From: Chamaea fasciata
Lineage: Eukaryota; Chordata; Aves; Passeriformes; Sylviidae
Length of the DNA: 64,000 nucleotides
Reading direction: 5' to 3'
NCBI GenBank assembly: GCA_029207755.1
Contig: JARCOQ010000002.1
Location: 11,051,156-11,115,155 of the forward strand
The position numbers and the translations under genes were made by a program. The notes beneath the pieces were generated by a model. The model was not told the DNA's origin and did not search any database. It saw nothing but the letters and a program-made list of their open reading frames with translations. Shown here piece by piece: positions 12,565 to 24,998 of this stretch (the stretch's first letter is position 1; every line of letters begins with the position of its first letter).

Positions 12565-13539
12565 AACTCAGTGGAGCCCTGCAGGGGTGTCTCAATCTCC
12601 TGTTTCCTATCTCCTTTGAGCTATTGCATTACAATCATCTGTCAAAGATGAGTGGGAGTCAAGGAAATGGAGCACCTCGAGTGGCTGACACTGCTGAGCA
12701 GATATCCTTCTATTTTTGCTGAGTGTTTGTGTACCTCTGGAGTACGGATGTGGCTGAGCTGGATTAGATGCACAGGAAGTTTGTAACACCTTGTTCATCT
12801 TAAAATAACAGCAGTTCTGATTCTATATGAAAATGATACAATTTTAACAACCTCTATGACAACCTATTCTTACAATTTCTTTACAATTCCTTCCATGGGT
12901 GCAGTCATGATGTTGTCTTATGCCAGACATAACTGTGTGCGCACTGTGGTTGTACTCATTTAATGTCATTAAAAAAACAATTGCCCCTCTTGAGGATTAG
13001 CTAAGGAATCAGTCTGAGAAGAAGGAGTCTGTACACACCCTTTGTATCCCATTTCCGTTCCATAGCAGCACCAGGAATGAGAATGTAGGCAAAAGGAACC
13101 ATCACAGGGTGCTGCTCCCAGTGGTACTGACTGGCACTGGAATCAATCTGCAGGATCTATGATAAGTATTTGGCAGAAGTTTAGCTAGTAAAAGTGATTG
13201 CAGCTCAAGGGAAATATACATTGGAATACCACAGAATAAATTTTAAAGTACTAATAGCAGTGAAAGTTTAGCTACTGCAGGTATCTGATGGCCTACTATA
13301 TATTTCTCAAATAAGAATCTCCTTTTTCTCATAATTTTGTCGAGGTAAATTTATTAAATTAGATTGAAGAAGACTTTATAAATATGTACTTTTTCTTATT
13401 CTAAAACAAACCTCAAATTTCCTTCTCATGTCTTAAAAATTTTGAAGTGGCCAAATATTTGTTGACTCCCTGGTTCTAAACCCAGTATTTTATTGGAATT
13501 CCCAGTTAAGTCAATTTCTTCCATGATTCATTTCACTTG
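12565..13539. other. Non-coding stretch
   Basis: Mixed-composition DNA with no recognised repeat. No frame exceeds about 65 codons. Confidence 0.45.
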
Positions 13540-14040
13540 GCAACAGAAATGTAAGCTCTGGCCTCTGGCCCTAATGAAATCCTTTAAGTGTAGTCTACAT
13601 AGCAAGAGGTGAAGGGGGCAAGGCACAGTTTAATTTCCCAATAACACTTTACGGCAGGCTTTGTAAATGTACTTGCTTCTGGAGTTTTCCAACACCGCTC
13701 CCTCTGAAACTAGTTAATTTGCAGCCGAGAAGTTGCTGTATTCAAATTGCTTACATGAGAGAGGTTGGAGGGCAGTGTGACACAGGACCTTCCTGCTAAA
13801 TTGCTAATCCAAATTGGGCCTTAGTCAATCTTGGACAGAGTTGTCAACATCCAGTGACCTATAGGAAATGAGCTGGGAGCTTCAGTCTGGCTCCCGGAGA
13901 GGTGTGCACATCACAGAAGCAATCGCTTGGCACTAATTGGCACCCTGTGTAGCAGCCTCAGCACAGAGCCAAAGGTCTGCAGGGGAGCTGAGACTGAAGC
14001 GCTCTCTCAGCCTCAAAGATGGTCCCTCTGGGGTGGAGTT
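13540..14040. promoter_or_regulatory. Candidate conserved non-coding element or enhancer
   Basis: About 500 bp of unique-looking DNA with balanced composition. It contains TTAATTTGCAG, GCTAATCCAAATTGG (bicoid-class TAATCC at 13805-13810) and CACTAATTGGCACC. No repeat family is visible and stops occur in all frames, so coding is unlikely. This texture is typical of developmental enhancers in gene deserts, but no conservation data were available. Confidence 0.33.
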
Positions 14041-14917
14041 TAGGGCACGTTAGTAATGTCATATGTGGAATTTTGCTGTGCCTCTTGCAGTGCTAGACCG
14101 GAGCTGTGGTTTGGGAACTGATCTTCCCAGAGGGTTCGTAGGGCATTTTGAATGCCACAGGGCTTTTTAAACCCTGAAATCACTTCAGATTCCCTTCAGG
14201 TATAAACATGAAGGGAACACTCACTAAGCATTAACCTGATAGTCTGAGGTGTCAGGTGACAACCAGTCCAGGATTTCACAGGAAAAGGGAAAGAGGGGGA
14301 GCGTGTATTCTTTCAAGACAAAACTTTGTCATGTCTGTGCCCAATGTGCATAAGTACTTTTATTCTGCCAATTTTTTTCACCTGTTTGCCTCAGAAGTTA
14401 TAAATTAGTGCTGCTTAAATATTAAAAATATAGTTTTTCATGGGTAGGATTGTGAAGTTCTATTCATTATAAAAGCATAGTAACACATGATCTTCCTACA
14501 CTTGGAATTGTTCCCAGACCATAATAATTGCAGAAAGTTTATTATGGGTATTATCTTCCCAACTGCCTTGCATTTAAGAAGTCTATTTCTTATTTGTTCT
14601 GTTTGCATAGTTTCAGTCATTCAGGCAAGGTGGAAATAATGTCATGAAGCCATCAGTCCATTCAACATGGATAGGTTCAGTGAAGAAGCACTGAATTAAG
14701 GAAGAAGTGATGTACCTACCTAGTAGTTTAAGCCAGATAGTCAGAGGTGATAAAGTATATTGTCTGAATCGGAAATTAAGAAAATTTTCTCTTGAACATA
14801 CAAATTAATAAGGAGCAGCAATGACAATTTTTTGACTGTGGATGTCTGCTAAAAAGAAAAAAAAAAAACAGATTTGTGTGATGGAGGTTAGTTTGTTTCA
14901 CAAAACACTTGGTGTCT
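14041..14917. other. AT-rich non-coding stretch
   Basis: No gene or repeat recognised. A short A run with few interruptions lies near 14857-14870. Confidence 0.45.
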
Positions 14918-15448
14918 TCAGAGAGCAATTTTTATCCAGGTACTGTCTGTACCCATAAGAGATGACAGGAAGGCCTGCACAGAGCATGTATACTTCCAGA
15001 AACCAGAGTATACTATTTTTCCTTTATAGCTTTGCATGATTGGAGTCACCAACGACCTGCAGCAATTTTTCTCCCATTCCATCAGATAACTAAAGGAATC
15101 AGGATTACAGCCATAACTGAAATGATGGAGTTCTGAAAGCAGAACCCTTTTCCTGTCATACAGCAGCCCCCTTTCACTACATCCATGCTCTCTCACTGCA
15201 TGATGTGGTGCACATTCATCTGACAGACACAAATTGGAACAGCAAAGAAAGTAAAGCAGCACTTGCATCCCTGAGTTTGGGATCATGAACTGTTGCAAAA
15301 GGTCAGGGAGTTTGGGGACAGGGTCCACTCTCAATATTGCTCCAACACAATGCAAAAAATCACCCTGAAAAATGTTGTATTCTTGTGTTTTAATGGTCTG
15401 CAATGAAACACAGTGGTGCGTGTAGAGTTGCCATTTGCAAATTCCCAC
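14918..15448 (-). other. Open frame of 176 codons, origin unknown
   Basis: This is the second longest frame in the window. The peptide is Cys/Leu/Ser-rich, with no signal peptide, zinc-finger spacing or catalytic motif that I recognise. Several further minus-strand frames of 61-86 codons follow at 15633-16371, so the whole segment is unusually open on that strand. It could be a decayed transposable element, exons of a non-coding RNA, or chance. Confidence 0.1.
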
Positions 15449-15457
15449 CTGTTGTTT

Positions 15458-15473
15458 CTGTTTCCGGAAACAG
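15458..15473. repeat. 16-bp perfect palindrome with a TTTCCGGAAA core
   Basis: CTGTTTCCGGAAACAG equals its own reverse complement. The core holds two opposed GGAA half-sites, as used by ETS-type factors. A 16-bp palindrome is expected about once by chance in 64 kb. Confidence 0.6.
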
Positions 15474-16379
15474 TATCCCTGGCTGCAGTCTGCATGTTGC
15501 CCCGGGCGGTGTCTGACTCTTAACCCAAATCAAATAGTAATTGTTCAGACACTGTCTGGCTCTCATGCAGGGGACAGGGAAGGCACAGCAGCTCTCTAGT
15601 TACCGCTTAGGAAGCCCAGGCAAGGATTTCCCTCAGGGAATCTTCAGCCTGTTATGCTCACAGGCCTTTGGTGTAAGGTTTCGGGTCACAATCCCCCTTG
15701 CCCTCCCTGCTGCAGGAGTGCCCAGCACAGTGATGAGTAGAGTGCAGGATGTGAAAGACTGGGACATAGGAATGAAACTGTGTGAAAGGACAAGATTAGA
15801 TTTTCCTTTTTGCTTTTGCTGCCAGTACCTTGTTAATGTAAACCTAGCGGTGTCCAGACTACAACACTGGAGCTGTAAATGGTGTTGCCACATTAGCTCT
15901 TAATGCTACTGAGGGCATGCAGTTATTGCAGGGTAGCTCAGATCCCTGGCTGCTGAAACCTGGCTGCTGCAGGTCCCAGTTGTAGCCTCTCCTCAACTCA
16001 TTCTCCAGTAACATTCCTGCAAGTTCTGATCGTACCCTGCTCATGAGTTACCCCTGGACTCTCCCATCCCCTCAGTTCCTCAAGGCATGGGGCTGGATCC
16101 AGTCCAGCTTGCAGAATCAGGACCTCTTCTCCAAAAGGTATTGAACTGAAACTGCGAAACACTGACAATTCCTTGAGAACTGCTGTCTCAGTCCCAATAA
16201 TCCTGTCCACCTTGTGGTGTTCCAAGAGGTTACGCTCTCCATGTCTACAAAATCTGAACAGGTTCTAGGTAAAGGCCCCAAGAAAAGACTGAAAGTTTGG
16301 CAGAGTGCTTGAAGGTGTATGCACACAGCATCAAGCACTGCAGGCAGTATGGACTGACCCGCTTGGCTCAACCAAAGTT
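15474..16379. other. Moderately GC-rich, unexplained segment
   Basis: It continues the minus-strand-open region to its left (frames at 15633-15893, 15859-16044, 15998-16225 and 16117-16371). No paralogous repeat, LTR boundary or protein motif was recognised. Confidence 0.35.
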
Positions 16380-18130
16380 TTGGTTTCCAAGGGCAAGATA
16401 GGGTATGGGGTTTGTGCCTGAGACTCCCATTTGTTTGATGCTGATTTGAGCTGATTAATTTGGCCTTTTAGCTTGAAGCTGCACTGCTGCTGTCTTTGGA
16501 CTCAATGGAAGTAATTACTTTTATACTGTGGACCTGAGCAACAACCATTGTCTTCCGTAAAAGGGACACAGAGGAGAAACTTCTCTTTAAAAAATAAAAT
16601 ACTACAGTGTTTTGAGGATCAAAGAAAAATTAAGTTTTTTTACATTCGGTGGAGAATAGTTAGAGTTTAAACTAGTAATTTGTTAAAGAAATTATATGTA
16701 CATTTTTGAAAAATATTTTTAATAGTAAGAGCAGTTACAGAGAGAGCCCAGGCGATAAGGTACAGTCTGGAAGAGGGAACCAGCTAATGATAAGGATCTC
16801 CAATACCAGTGATTATGAATTTTTACTCTCTTCTGGAACAGGTCGCAATCTTATTTCTGAATGCTAGAATTGTTCTAGTTCACTTTCCTGGGGGACTAAA
16901 CTGAGCAATATAGCTTTGAACTTTCAGATATTTTGTATGGACTCCATACCATCTCTCAAAATGCATGTTAATTCTAGGGAGGACTAAAAGAATCTACTAA
17001 CATATGCACACTGCCAAAATAAATGGTGTCCAGATTCCTGAGTTAAGATTTCCCTTTGATCACGTGTATCAGAAAATTTATTTGCTGCAAAAGTAGTGAT
17101 GAAAAGCTTTCTGATCATTCTGAAGTATCAGCTGCAAATAACCTAGACTTTTTGATTTTCAAGATAAATCAGGAAATGTGGAGTATTTTTCTCTCTTTTC
17201 AATCCTTAGGAGTCTCCCTAGAAAGCTTTATAGTAAAGCAATTCAGAGAGTAGCAGTAGCCATTCCTTTTCTGGCAGTATTTCCTTATATGTGAAATCGT
17301 GTGACACATTCTGTCAGTGTGTGGAAATCTGACCCTGTTGTTACCTCTGAAAGTAATGGCAGAAGGAGATGACAGCATTTTTTCTTATGGTTTTTCCTCA
17401 TTGGATATGTTTTTTCTTTTTTCTTATTCTACCTAAAAGTTCACAACTCACAGTATTTCTGTGCTCACAAAAATTAACAAGAAAGCATAGTAATGACACA
17501 TGGTCTTGTCTGTCTTGAGGTGCATTTTCAACCTAGAACTTGATCTATTTTTCCCTGCATTTTACACAAAAGACATTATTTTACATTTTAAACATCAAAT
17601 AGCACTGTTCTGTGCTTTGATTATTTATTGCTGATTTTGCTGTGATGGTTTCCCTACTTGCTTTTTTGTTTTATGAAACCTTCCTGTTTTTGCACTATCA
17701 ATTTGCTTTATATTTTCATATGTATTTATGATGGTGTATTTTAACTGATTTAGGGTGGAATTTTCAATACTGTAGAACATGTCTTTCCATTTTTAACACA
17801 TATGGAGGTTTTGGTGTAATTTTTGCAGAAATCACTGAAACTTGATCTTTGAGTCTGTGTTAGACCCTTACTGAGGGTGGGGTTGTTTTAGTTTTATTTG
17901 TGGGTCATTGCAAGTTTGGTTTTTTAGGTAAAACAGCCCATTTTTTTTTTTGTGAAACACCTTGTTTACACTGAATAGCACTTTCTTCTTTCAGGACATT
18001 CTGGTGTATACAGCCACACATGAGAACAAAACTGAAAGGCTTTTACTGGCTATTGCATAAAACCTATTTCATAATGAAGTCCATATTATATAGTCTAGAT
18101 GGAGATTTTCAGATCAGAAACTGGGGTACA
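16380..18130. other. AT-rich non-coding stretch
   Basis: No gene, microsatellite or interspersed repeat recognised. T-rich patches occur at 17377-17425 and 17940-17951. Confidence 0.5.
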
Positions 18131-18136
18131 GAAAGA

Positions 18137-18766
18137 TTAGGTTGTTTCATTGAAGATTAAGGAGACTAGGGCTGGAGCTCTGCTCAAATATTGAGCATGT
18201 TCTTTACAAGTGTTGATCACTGTGGATTCATCTACTAGGGTATGAAATGCAACTATGGGGGAAAAGTCCAAGTTCTCATTATCCCGGGGAGAGATTACAG
18301 TAACAGCTGTCATGGCTGTATTATTTCTTTTGTTATGATGTTCTGCCCTGTTGTGATCAATGGCATCCAGGAATGTGGTAAAGGCTTGTACTAAGCCCAC
18401 CAAACAGTCCCATCCCTGTCTCCAGTGCACCTGCAGGCAGATGCCTGTGGACAGATGGGGAAGGTCCTTACCTGCCCACACAACTTCCAACCAGCCCCTG
18501 CACCTTACCTCTTTGCTGAGGGTGGTGTGGAGGCAGTTCCCAGATTCCCAGGATCCCACACCTGTCAGAGTGCTGCCAGGAAGAGGCAGGGTCACCTCAG
18601 GAAGGTGGGAGGGTGGGAGCAGTTTCCACCAGTGCCACAAGGTACACAAGAAGAGAAAGACAAGGGCTTCCAGCTGGGGGTTGTAACCTTGCTCTGGCCT
18701 TGAGGAGAGGAGGACAAGGGCACAGGAGGACAAGGGCACCCCTGCTGCGCATCTGAAGCCCAGCAA
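18137..18766 (-). other. Open frame of 209 codons, longest in the window
   Basis: The predicted peptide starts with a hydrophobic, Leu/Ser/Cys-rich part and a Trp-containing segment (about residues 35-50), and ends in a polar part with several His and Asn. I recognise no domain. The segment is locally GC-rich, which lengthens frames, and the plus strand is also open at 18360-18703. A GC-rich 16-bp tandem duplication lies inside it. I see no Kozak-like or promoter context that favours translation. It could be a lineage-specific exon, a degenerate element or chance. Confidence 0.12.
18708..18739. repeat. Exact tandem duplication of a 16-bp unit
   Basis: AGGAGGACAAGGGCAC occurs twice, head to tail with no gap. 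As 16 is not a multiple of three, the duplication shifts frame relative to an undoubled ancestor. That argues against old coding constraint on the 209-codon frame spanning it. Confidence 0.95.
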
Positions 18767-18979
18767 TGGCTTCAGTCATTTCTCAGTTGTTGCAATTTGG
18801 GATGACATCTTCAAGCTGGAAAACTGATTTCCTTGTCACTGTGTGGATCACCTTCAAATAGCAAATCTGAGTTGATGTCCCAAACTGCTCCCATTTGCCA
18901 AGCTGTGTGGAGAAGGTGTGCTTTTGCCTGCACTGGAACACCACACTAATGAAAATCTTAAAAAAAATCAGTAGCAATT

Positions 18980-21774
18980 AAAATAATTTTAAACTTAATC
19001 AGTACTCTATTAGTAAAGACTGGTTTCTTATTATTCTGTACAAGTGTGCTTGATAGATATCAGGTAGATAAAATATATCTGCTTGTGGTGTCTTTGTCCC
19101 CTTTTTAGTTTTTTCGTTTAGCTCATGATTTTATTTAATGGAAGAGACACTTCTCACATATTGGCTTGACAATTTACAAGCATTTGTTTGTGCTGAATTA
19201 AGCACATTTTTAAACTTTGTGTGTTGCTGCTGACAGTTTGGGGATTGATTTTTATCCCTAGAGAGATGCCTTTTTGTCTTTAAGGCAAATTGAAGTTGAC
19301 TGCTGGAGCATTCCCTGGTAAGAGAGAGAAGCTACTTTAGGGATATTTTTCTACTGAGAATTCATTTTTAACCCAGAAGCTTCAGCAAGGTCATGTTTTT
19401 CATGACACTTAAAAAAAAAAAAAGTAAAAAAGTTCACAGACAAAGAAGTAGCATTAGCTTCAGAGAAAATAAATTTGAGCAAGTGTTACCAAGCTTTTTT
19501 CCATTGTAGTTTTCTGTCAGGGAAGTGTGCCTAGATATGCAGTAGGTAAAAATTCCAGACCTCTTCTGAAAGCACATGCTGGTGTGGGCAATGGCAGAAA
19601 AAGTCTTTACCCATCCATGTGTTTTCATGTATGTTATGAGCTTAAATTTTAAAACTTCTGTAACATTTTTAGGACATTCAGATCTTTTCAAGAGCAGACT
19701 CATTGCTTGTCCACATTGGCAACATGGGACGGGGTTTGCAGACCTGAAAGGATTAATGTAATGAGATATGTGTGAGGATGCAGGATCTCCACCAGACAGG
19801 TGCTTTAGGGAGTCTTCATTCAAGTCAGGTAGAGCTTACTACCTGCTTATTTTTAAACAGTAGGGTCTGTGGCTGGTCATGCTGGGCTAGAATTACACCC
19901 TAAATTTGCCCAACCTACATTCACCCACCCCCAGTCACCCGGGCACAATTTTGTACACAAACATTATATTGTTGATATACCGACAGGGATGCTTGGAATT
20001 CGTTTATGTATCTTTCCCTTCAAGGTCTTTTTTGCACTAGATTTTTTTTATAAGTCTATTTTTTTACAAATAAAAATGCAGCTAAAATAAGTAGTGCGTG
20101 TGTATATATCTGGTCTGGTTCTGTGGTATAAATTAATAGGACCTCTCACCTGAACAACAAAGCTGAATCAAACCATCCTGGCTGGCAAGCAGGTCTAGGG
20201 AGGACTTTTGTGGTGTTACCTGGCAGGTTACTGGTGAGGTGATGGAGAGACCCCATTAAAATCTCATTTAATGCTTGTCTCTGGAATGACTGCACTCTCT
20301 TTAATCTCTGTCTTTGTATTCACTCATAATTCTAAGACCCAAGTGATTTAATAAATAAATAAATAAATAATCTTAGTCCTTCAATAAAGTACTAAATGAG
20401 AAATTCACACCCACTTGTCTAATTTCATTTTAAATCAGCTGCAGGAAATTTTTAGCCACAGTACAACTAAACAAGTTGTAAGAACCAATTTCTTCTGGCA
20501 ATTTTTATTCTGCTGCTTACAAAATCTTCTTAAGGAGGCTGCACGCCTGTGTAGTTTTCCTTCAAACCTTCTTTGAGTTGTTCTCAGCGGATTTTTCACA
20601 TATTTGAGTCCTAAAAGTTTGAGTTGTCTCAGTATATTTTTGAAAGCCTAGCTAACAGTTACCAGAATTTTCATTTGCCTCTTTAATTTTTTTTTTCCTT
20701 CTCATATTCCTCCTGCAATATTTGTGACATTCACTCTTAATAGTGACTGGACTAAGACATTTTGCAAAATCCAAGAAACAAAACTTACAGTATTCTCTGC
20801 ACTATAAAGAAAAAGTGAAAACCTGTACCTTCAGACATGAACAAGTGCCGTGCCTACACAGCAGAAAGCATTTGGCTGGTGGTTAGGATGGGGTAGGTGA
20901 GGGGTGAGAAGAAGCAGGGACTAACGTTTTTGGGTGCAGCTAGTGAGCAACATCCCAAAGTTACCCCCCTATAGCAAGGGACTCACATTTTCTGCCATGT
21001 TCTCATTTCCAGCATTTTATTAGTTAACTGCTAAGATTGTTGCTCTCATTCACCTTGGAATTTGGATCCTCTTTGAAATTAAGTTATCTTTAAATTAGAA
21101 CATAGCATTTATTAATAGCAGGAAATTCCAAGTAATTACTTTGTCTTTCTTTCTCCTCCTATTTTTTACTGGAGCTAGACGTTGATTTTTGTGAACTGTA
21201 CCTTTTCTACCCTAATCAATCTTGTTTCTCTTTTGTCCTTTAGCCTGAAGACTTTTGGTGTTTAGAATTAACTTTATTCTCAGTCCTTTTCCATTTTGTG
21301 CATGATTGTGCACCTAATTAGAGGTAATTGTTTCCTTGTTCCTACAGCATCAGCCAAGCAAGCAGATCTCAGCTACCTCTGAGGGTTACAAGGAACCTCC
21401 ATCCTAGAAAAAGTGCAGCAAAGGCTTTGGTAATTTGGTATTTCTCTCTGACATGTTCATTGTTCTGTACCTGCAGCAAACATGCCTTAGGTGGGTTTCA
21501 CCTGCTAAAATGAGCTGTGGGAAATCATGGAAACCTGGGTATTCTGAGCCAAGGAATATCAGCATGAATGTTATAATGCTGTCACAAAGGTTGTTGATCA
21601 AGCTTATTTTTTAATCAAAATTTTAACATTTATTAGCTTTGTGTCAGGTTCTCTCTTGGGTTTTAGTTGTAATTAAGAATAAATGCATAATTTTATTGAT
21701 TTTACAGCAACTTTTTCAAACTTCCGAACTCCAGGAATGAATTCTTATCTGCTATCTGGGGCTCAGAAAAGGTA
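18980..21774. other. AT-rich non-coding stretch
   Basis: It holds an AAAT microsatellite near 20348-20370 and short A or T runs. One minus-strand frame of 129 codons (19434-19823) and smaller ones are unrecognised. Confidence 0.5.
20348..20370. repeat. (AAAT)n microsatellite
   Basis: About five to six tetranucleotide units. Confidence 0.9.
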
Positions 21775-22055
21775 TTTAACTGGGTGTAATCATGGCAAAA
21801 TGCAAATTGTCAATTAATTAAGTTTGCAATTGTGTAGCAGGAATGAGAACAATTTACAGGAGTGAGGGTAGGAGAAGACCTTTAAGGCAGCAGTGCATGG
21901 CAAATGAGATGCACAGCTCCCATTATCACCAAGAGTTGCATGGCTAATCCAGCAGCCTCGGCACTGGGGAAAATGTACCCTGGGATGTCAGGTGTTAAGG
22001 GGAAGAATGGGCCTCTCACGTTCTTTGCACTTACAAGCCGGCTGTAACCTTTTGA
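21775..22055. promoter_or_regulatory. Candidate enhancer with POU octamer and homeodomain cluster
   Basis: The left part holds a POU octamer ATGCAAAT (21800-21807), a TTAATTAA palindrome (21814-21821) and GCAATTG. The right part holds GGCTAATCCAG (TAATCC at 21950-21955), followed by a CT-rich run from 22056. The composition is balanced and unique-looking, and the dense homeodomain-type cores in a short stretch resemble developmental enhancers. Not verified by alignment. Confidence 0.38.
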
Positions 22056-22076
22056 CTCTCTCTCTCTTTCTCTTCT
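22056..22076. repeat. CT-rich microsatellite
   Basis: A short imperfect CT run that ends the candidate element on its right. Confidence 0.8.
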
Positions 22077-22979
22077 TGAGTTTTGTTTCCTGAAAGGAAA
22101 AGGGGGTGGGGGAACGCAGGGGAAGAAGGCTTAAGGAGTGAAGGATCTGTTTCAAAGTACTGTAGTGTATTTGCAAGCTTTTCCTTTTTTAATGGAATGA
22201 GTTTTATTTTATTTCTTAAAGAAGCAGTTAGCTTCAATGTAGAGTGTTTACAGCATAACTTAAGATACGAATGCCTGCTGAGTACCACTATCAACACTAT
22301 GAACTTTACACATGTGATTCTTCCACAAGTGTTTTGCACATAGTTTGTTTATCTTTCTAACTAAAATTAATTTAATCTTATTTAAGAGCATCACAGAAGA
22401 GGAGAGCTAGTTCTGTGAATTAATGTTGCTTTTCCTATTGACCAGTGCAGAAAAACAATTCCCAAATAACAAGAAATCCCTTTTATTCTCAAAGGATCTC
22501 TTAATATAGCATGATCACATATTGATCACATTGAACTTGGGTGCAATCCAGGTCTGAAGATCTGCACATGAAAAGAAAAACTTGTAAAATTCTGGCACAT
22601 TTGATCTCCTTGCTAGCTCTGAGTCAGTAAGTGTGAAAATACCTTGATGCAAGGAGCTGAACATTTACTTAGTCTATATAACATGTGACAAATAAGGAGA
22701 AAAAACCATAGATCTCTCCAAATTCAAATACTCTTGAGGAAAAGGAGCAGATTGTGGAAAAACACATGAAAACTTCTATTATCCTTTTCTGAAACAGCCT
22801 GTTCTGGGCTGATCCTTATTAGAATGTAAATGTGAAAACACTAAAGGTGGTGGTTATTTCCATTAATTAAAAGGAATCTTCATAGCAAAGCACCCTGAGA
22901 ATGCTAAAGGAGTTTTGTATATTCCTGGATGCCATCTTTGGTATGAGCATCTCGTTCCACTTCAAACTTTGTGTCTTTC
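22077..22979. other. AT-rich non-coding stretch
   Basis: Frames of about 100 codons overlap on both strands at 22031-22343, in keeping with low stop density rather than a gene. Nothing recognised. Confidence 0.45.
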
Positions 22980-23155
22980 TTTGTTAGAGATAATTTTGAA
23001 ATGGCTCCCATTGCCTTTGTGCGGCTGAAATGTGGCAGCAATGGAGTGGAGCCAATGGAGGGGTAATTTTGCAGCCAGCAATCAGGAAAAGGAAGAGTCT
23101 TTAGCCAGGGGACTCAACAGTGCCAGGAGGAGCCATTATTCTATTATTATTTCTA
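22980..23155. promoter_or_regulatory. Candidate conserved non-coding element
   Basis: Unique-looking DNA with CATTGCCTTTGTGCGG (a SOX-type CCTTTGT core), TGGCAGCAATGG and a terminal CCATTATTC. It lacks repeat signature. Weak, motif-based call. Confidence 0.22.
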
Positions 23156-24104
23156 GTGTGGAAACATTGTTTTAAGTTATATCAAAAACATCCTTTACAT
23201 TTCTTTGTTATTTGAGTCGTAAATTTTCCATATTGACTTTTCCAAAGGAAAGGTGTGAATGTATATCAAAGTGGGCTGCTTGGGATGCATCTTGTTTTGG
23301 AAATTGTGGGCTAAAGGGAAGCCTGGAATCAATGGTGATTCTTCTGCTTCAGCCTGGAAGTTCACAGAGACTGGACAAAGATGGAATGAGTTCTCCTTGT
23401 CTTAACACTTGCTGAGAGCAACACTCTAGACAGCCTGTCTCTTCACAGGCACTGTCCTCCCATTTTTTTTCTACTGTTAGGGAGTCCAGCCTTTTGAGTT
23501 TTAAGCACCCAACCCTGTAAGCTTTCCAGGAGCCTTATACTTCGAGGGCTAAGGGGGAAAGGCTGAAGCCTAAATTGTTATTCATGTGCATGGACTTGTT
23601 TTTATCTCCTGGAGATTGCACAGATTTTAAAAGATTTGATGTGGATAGCTGTCTTGTTTTCAGTTACTGAGAAGTCCAGTGTCAGTAAATATTTTATATT
23701 CAATCCTGCTTTAATGCCACTATGCAGAGCATGTGTTGAGAACCAGTATTGAAGGGATTTGCATACTGAAGATTATTGTCATGATTTTTTTATTGGTAGA
23801 CTTTGAGGAGGTGAAGATGTTACAACTGCAAGACAAGGACAGTTCGACATAAATGCAGGAATTGAAACAATGTCTTCCAAATCATTTGGGCCATTTGAAA
23901 CATGAATGGGAACATGGCCCAAGTATCCTAAATTCCAATCCAGCATCTTAGTCCTGAACCCATTTTTTCTTTCAAAATTAAAGTTTCTGTGATTATTATT
24001 TCTACTGCCAGGGCTTTCCAAAGATATAAATGTGACCTAATTTATTAAATGCTGTCTTACGTGCAAGACAGAAGCAAAATCCTTACCCCAGGGCACTTAG
24101 TGGC
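23156..24104. other. Non-coding stretch
   Basis: Nothing recognised beyond frames under 81 codons. Confidence 0.45.
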
Positions 24105-24150
24105 CCTGATCCTGCAATCTGATCTCTTGAATGAATGTCTGAACTAACAT
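24105..24150. repeat. Possible relic of an ancient amniote repeat
   Basis: GGCCCTGATCCTGCAATCTG resembles the terminal motif of old self-complementary repeats scattered through reptile and bird genomes (CCTGATCCTGCAA end). Only the end is visible; the rest has decayed or is absent. From memory, not from a search. Confidence 0.25.
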
Positions 24151-24990
24151 GAGCCCTGCTGCCTGTTCTGAGAGCTTGGCTGGGGTTTTAACAGGGAAGG
24201 GACATGAAGATTGCAGGTTGTCTACAATCAACATCACTACATGACCACTACTTTACTACATGGTTATGTGTTTCCCTGAGACCTCTATGAGGTCTACCTT
24301 TTGTGTAGCTGTTGCTCAGTTACCTTCAGTAGATGGTGAAGTTTGGGCTAAAATGTTTTTTTTCTTCTGCATATAAGCCTTGATCTGTTGCACTGCTTAA
24401 AGTTGCTTTGCAATGCACCTTGAGATTAAAGTGCATTGCCCCTGCAGTGCATTGATCTTGCCTGGCCCAGAAAGGGGTTGTCATAGATATGCTTTTCAAA
24501 TCAGGACTCCCTCATGGGTTTTTCCAAGGCATCATCTCCATGTCATTGGGTTGGCAGGATATGAAGCTGAGGGTCTTTTTAAAGTTTTCCTTCACACCAA
24601 GGGGTGTATACTTGTTGTGTGGGAATAGTGGCAAGTTACACCCTCTCTTCCCTGTGTGTTCAGGGCAGGATAACTTAATGCAGTGTTCAAGTATTCTGAA
24701 CTTTTTCTAAAAGTAAATTGTACATTTTGTTATGTTGGAGTATTAAAATGTAGAATGGAATCTGAAGGATGAGAACTAGTTTCTTGCAAAGGACTGAAAT
24801 ACAGGGGATGAACTTCATTAATTCATTAAATATTCCTATAAACATCTATGCCTTTGCAGCTACACACAATAGTCTCATTTTAAGAAACATGTTCACGTGC
24901 TTCGTCAAATATCACTCAGGCCAGTATTATTTAATTTTTGCATAATCATAAAACAAATACTACTTTAAAGTCTGCTTATGCATCTCACAT
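24151..24990. other. Non-coding stretch
   Basis: No recognised gene or repeat. Two overlapping plus-strand frames of 71-73 codons (24413-24710) are unremarkable. Confidence 0.45.
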
Positions 24991-24998
24991 TTCATTGT

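Noticed and set aside
14870..15480. Solo LTR of an endogenous retrovirus
   Set aside because: I found no TG...CA boundaries with flanking duplication and no primer-binding or polypurine tract.
18108..18150. MIR-type SINE start (AAACTGGGGTACAGAAAGATT)
   Set aside because: The resemblance to the 'gaaactgaggcacagag' block covers under 30 bp and the following sequence does not match.
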